Source: an uncultured Prevotellaceae bacterium
GTDB lineage: Bacteria > Bacteroidota > Bacteroidia > Bacteroidales > Bacteroidaceae
Direction of reading: 5' to 3'
Length of the DNA: 40,942 bases
NCBI GenBank assembly: GCA_900315745.1
Contig: ONAG01000028.1
Location: 1 to 40,942, forward strand
Position numbers and translations under genes: made by a program. The notes beneath the pieces are model-generated. The model saw nothing but the letters and a program-made list of their open reading frames with translations, did not search any database and had not been told where the DNA came from. Positions 39,140 through 40,942 of this stretch are shown in pieces. How positions within the stretch are numbered: the first letter of the stretch is position 1; each line of letters opens with the position of its first letter.

Positions 39140-40872
39140 CAAAGGCGAAGGGATATTGGAAGGAGCAGGTGGACGTGAACCCTGCTCAGATGGCATTCAT
39201 GCTTCTGCCCGCCAAGCAGAAGTATGCCATCTTCAGCCGTGGCACCGGCAAGAGTTACATCGCCGCCGCCGAGGTGGACGAAAACGTGAGGCTGATGCCG
39301 AGGGGCGTGACATCGCTCACGCAAGCCACCATCGGCCAGGCACTGACCAAGACGCTGCCTTCCACCTTCAAGATGCTGTCGAACCTCAACTACAAGCCCT
39401 ACGACTACAACACGCACACCGGCGACTATGTGGTGTGCCAGAAGCCGCCGCCAAGTTTCCTAAGGCCGCACGAGCACATATTGAGTTTCGACAACTGCAT
39501 CACCTTCGCCAACGGCCACGTGCTCTACATCCTCACACAGGCGGGCAACAGCCGTGGCCCGTCGGTCGATTTCAACATCACCGACGAGGCGTTGACCATC
39601 GACAAGGAGAAATTCGACAAGGAGAGCGCACCGACGAACCGAGGCAACGAGTTCATCTTCGGTAAGAAGTCCGAGCACCCCGTGTTGAAGCACCACGGCA
39701 ACCTCTTCCTCTCCTCCATGCCCTACACCCCTCAGCAAAAGTGGCTGTTGGAACCAGCCAAGTATTACGAGGAAGAGCGCGGCGTGAGGCTCTTCGAGGT
39801 TTGGAACAAGATAGTCAATCTCCAGATGCAGATGATTGAGGCGAAGTTGGCCGATGACAAGAACCGCTTCAAGGACATTTGGAATGAGTGCGTCAGGCTA
39901 CGCCGCACCATCACGCCTTTCGTGTCGAAAGACAAGGTGCTCTTCATGTTGGGCAGCATCTTCGACAACATCGCCAACGTGGGGCTGTCGTACATCATGA
40001 ACCAGTTCAAGGTGATGGACAAGTTGTCGTTCATGATAGAGATACTCAACTACATGGTTGACCGCATCGAGGACTGCTACTACAAGTTGGATGAGCGGCA
40101 TATCTATTACAACGCCACCAACGACCGCTTCATCCGCGACTTCGCGGAGAACAACGAGTGGAACTTGCAGCGGATGCCTCAGGACGGTGACTGCCGGATG
40201 GACCTGGACTGCGACCCATCACAGCCGATAGAGGTGGCTCCCGACTGGGGAAGTGCAGCCAGCTTCCTCACCGTGCAGCAGCCGAGGAACTACGACTTCG
40301 TGACCAAGGAAGTGTCGCTCTTCCCCACACAGTGCATCATCAACGAGTTCTATGTGCTGAGAAGTGATGAAGAAGACACGCTTGTCAACTCCCTTGCCGA
40401 CAAGTTCTGCCGGTACTACGAGCACCATGTCAACAAGACCGTGGTGCTCTTCCGCGACCGCTATGGTGACGTGGTGCATGCCAACTCCAAGAAGAGTTAC
40501 AACGAGCTCTTCATCGACAGGATGAAACGGAATGGATGGAAGGTGGAGCAGAAGGTGCACGGAGGCATGGAACCTCCCCAACATGACAAGTACCTGCTGT
40601 GGATGTATCTCCTTGCCGAGACCGACATGCGCTTCCCTCACGTGCGCATCAATGGTGACAAGTGCAAGTACACGCTCATCAGCATGAACAACACGCAGGT
40701 CATCACCGACCCCGCCACCGGGAGGTTTGCGAAGAACAAGAAGAGCGAGAGGAACAAGAGCATCTCGCCATTGGAGGCCACCCACTTCGGCGACACCGTG
40801 GACAAGTTGATGTGGACGAAGTATGGCAGCCTGGTGAAGAAAAGTCCGTCGTTCGTCGATGCGAGGGTGTGA
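39136..40872 (+). CDS. terL: Terminase large subunit
   Basis: 578 residues from ATG 39136 (MTKAKGYWKEQVDVNPAQMA). The ATPase half has Walker A 'FSRGTGKSY' (about residues 35-43), Walker B 'DFNITDEA' (about 145-152) and a motif III-like 'LFLSSMPY' (about 192). The nuclease half shows acidic RNase H-like residues in 'APDWGSAASF' (about 370), 'VVLFRDRYGD' (about 436) and 'RINGDKC' (about 505). It cuts and translocates phage DNA into the prohead. It is coupled to the small gene before it and followed by the last hairpin repeat. Confidence 0.9.
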   Translation: MTKAKGYWKEQVDVNPAQMAFMLLPAKQKYAIFSRGTGKSYIAAAEVDENVRLMPRGVTSLTQATIGQALTKTLPSTFKMLSNLNYKPYDYNTHTGDYVVCQKPPPSFLRPHEHILSFDNCITFANGHVLYILTQAGNSRGPSVDFNITDEALTIDKEKFDKESAPTNRGNEFIFGKKSEHPVLKHHGNLFLSSMPYTPQQKWLLEPAKYYEEERGVRLFEVWNKIVNLQMQMIEAKLADDKNRFKDIWNECVRLRRTITPFVSKDKVLFMLGSIFDNIANVGLSYIMNQFKVMDKLSFMIEILNYMVDRIEDCYYKLDERHIYYNATNDRFIRDFAENNEWNLQRMPQDGDCRMDLDCDPSQPIEVAPDWGSAASFLTVQQPRNYDFVTKEVSLFPTQCIINEFYVLRSDEEDTLVNSLADKFCRYYEHHVNKTVVLFRDRYGDVVHANSKKSYNELFIDRMKRNGWKVEQKVHGGMEPPQHDKYLLWMYLLAETDMRFPHVRINGDKCKYTLISMNNTQVITDPATGRFAKNKKSERNKSISPLEATHFGDTVDKLMWTKYGSLVKKSPSFVDARV

Positions 40873-40877
40873 GAATG

Positions 40878-40906
40878 GTTGCGGCAAAACCGCAACTTGC
40901 TGAGAA
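40878..40906 (+). repeat. 29-nt dispersed hairpin repeat, copy H
   Basis: Stem GTTGCGG, loop CAAAA, stem CCGCAAC (perfect 7 bp), then TTGCTGAGAA, the most diverged tail. It begins 5 bases after the terL stop and ends 9 bases before the ATG at 40916. Confidence 0.75.
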
Positions 40907-40915
40907 GCTGTTAAA

Positions 40916-40942
40916 ATGTTAAAATGTCATATTTCCTTACTT
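40916..40942 (+). CDS. Start of junction gene running off the right edge
   Basis: ATG 40916 opens a frame (MLKCHISLL) with an in-frame stop just upstream (40901). If the right end joins base 1, the frame continues without a stop into the gene ending at 276. Only nine codons lie here, so the join is plausible but not proven. Confidence 0.45.

Overview
The window reads as an essentially complete temperate, long-tailed (siphovirus-like) double-stranded DNA phage of a Bacteroidales host, probably Prevotellaceae-like. Evidence for the host: six promoter candidates carry the Bacteroidetes -7 box TAnnTTTG, genes rarely have a strong Shine-Dalgarno, the integrase resembles Bacteroidetes tyrosine recombinases, and a C10 (streptopain-type) protease ends in a dockerin-like domain as many Bacteroidales proteins do. 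No rRNA, CRISPR array, insertion sequence, reverse transcriptase or complete tRNA gene was seen. The two window ends probably join: an open frame starting at 40916 runs off the right end and continues in phase into the frame entering at base 1. The 40.9 kb may therefore be a circular or circularly permuted genome cut downstream of the terminase gene.

Layout. 1-276: tail of a small gene behind terL, then a strong terminator (347-381) and a promoter (410). 424-11324: neck, portal, tail completion, tape measure and tail-tip genes. 11363-17864: a second late unit with a tail fibre (degenerate glycerophosphodiesterase-like tip), a C10 protease with propeptide and dockerin-like tail, and a lysis cassette (holin-like protein, DUF5675-like endolysin candidate, candidate unimolecular spanin), ended by a terminator at 17920-17955. 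17947-20489 (minus strand): integrase, attP, a membrane-anchored HIRAN-like protein and a repressor. 20499-20650: a compact switch with overlapping face-to-face promoters and tandem palindromes. 20651-32305: a long early operon of small, often ATGA-coupled genes around a 1338-residue zinc-finger/TOPRIM/ATPase primase-helicase, ending at a hairpin terminator (32335-32369). 32434-32822: a non-coding block with at least 17 copies of GTTGGG/CCCAAC, a candidate replication origin or protein-binding array. 32903-40872: head genes (ClpP-fold protease with scaffold-like tail, major capsid, two related tail-tube-like proteins, a small-terminase candidate, large terminase).

How it works together: the integrase would recombine a 43-bp attP core, identical in geometry to the 3' part of a tRNA-Arg(UCU) gene, with the host tRNA; it is flanked by paired 11-bp arm-type repeats. 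The repressor would act on the 20.5-20.6 kb region. The early operon replicates the genome. Separate late units, each with its own promoter and hairpin terminator, make heads, tails and lysis proteins.

The most unusual signals are a 29-nt hairpin repeat present in eight equal-length copies with compensatory stem changes (mostly at structural-gene boundaries, two in-frame inside coding genes), the signal-less C10 protease with a dockerin-like tail beside the lysis genes, the GTTGGG array, and the membrane-HIRAN gene in the lysogeny operon.
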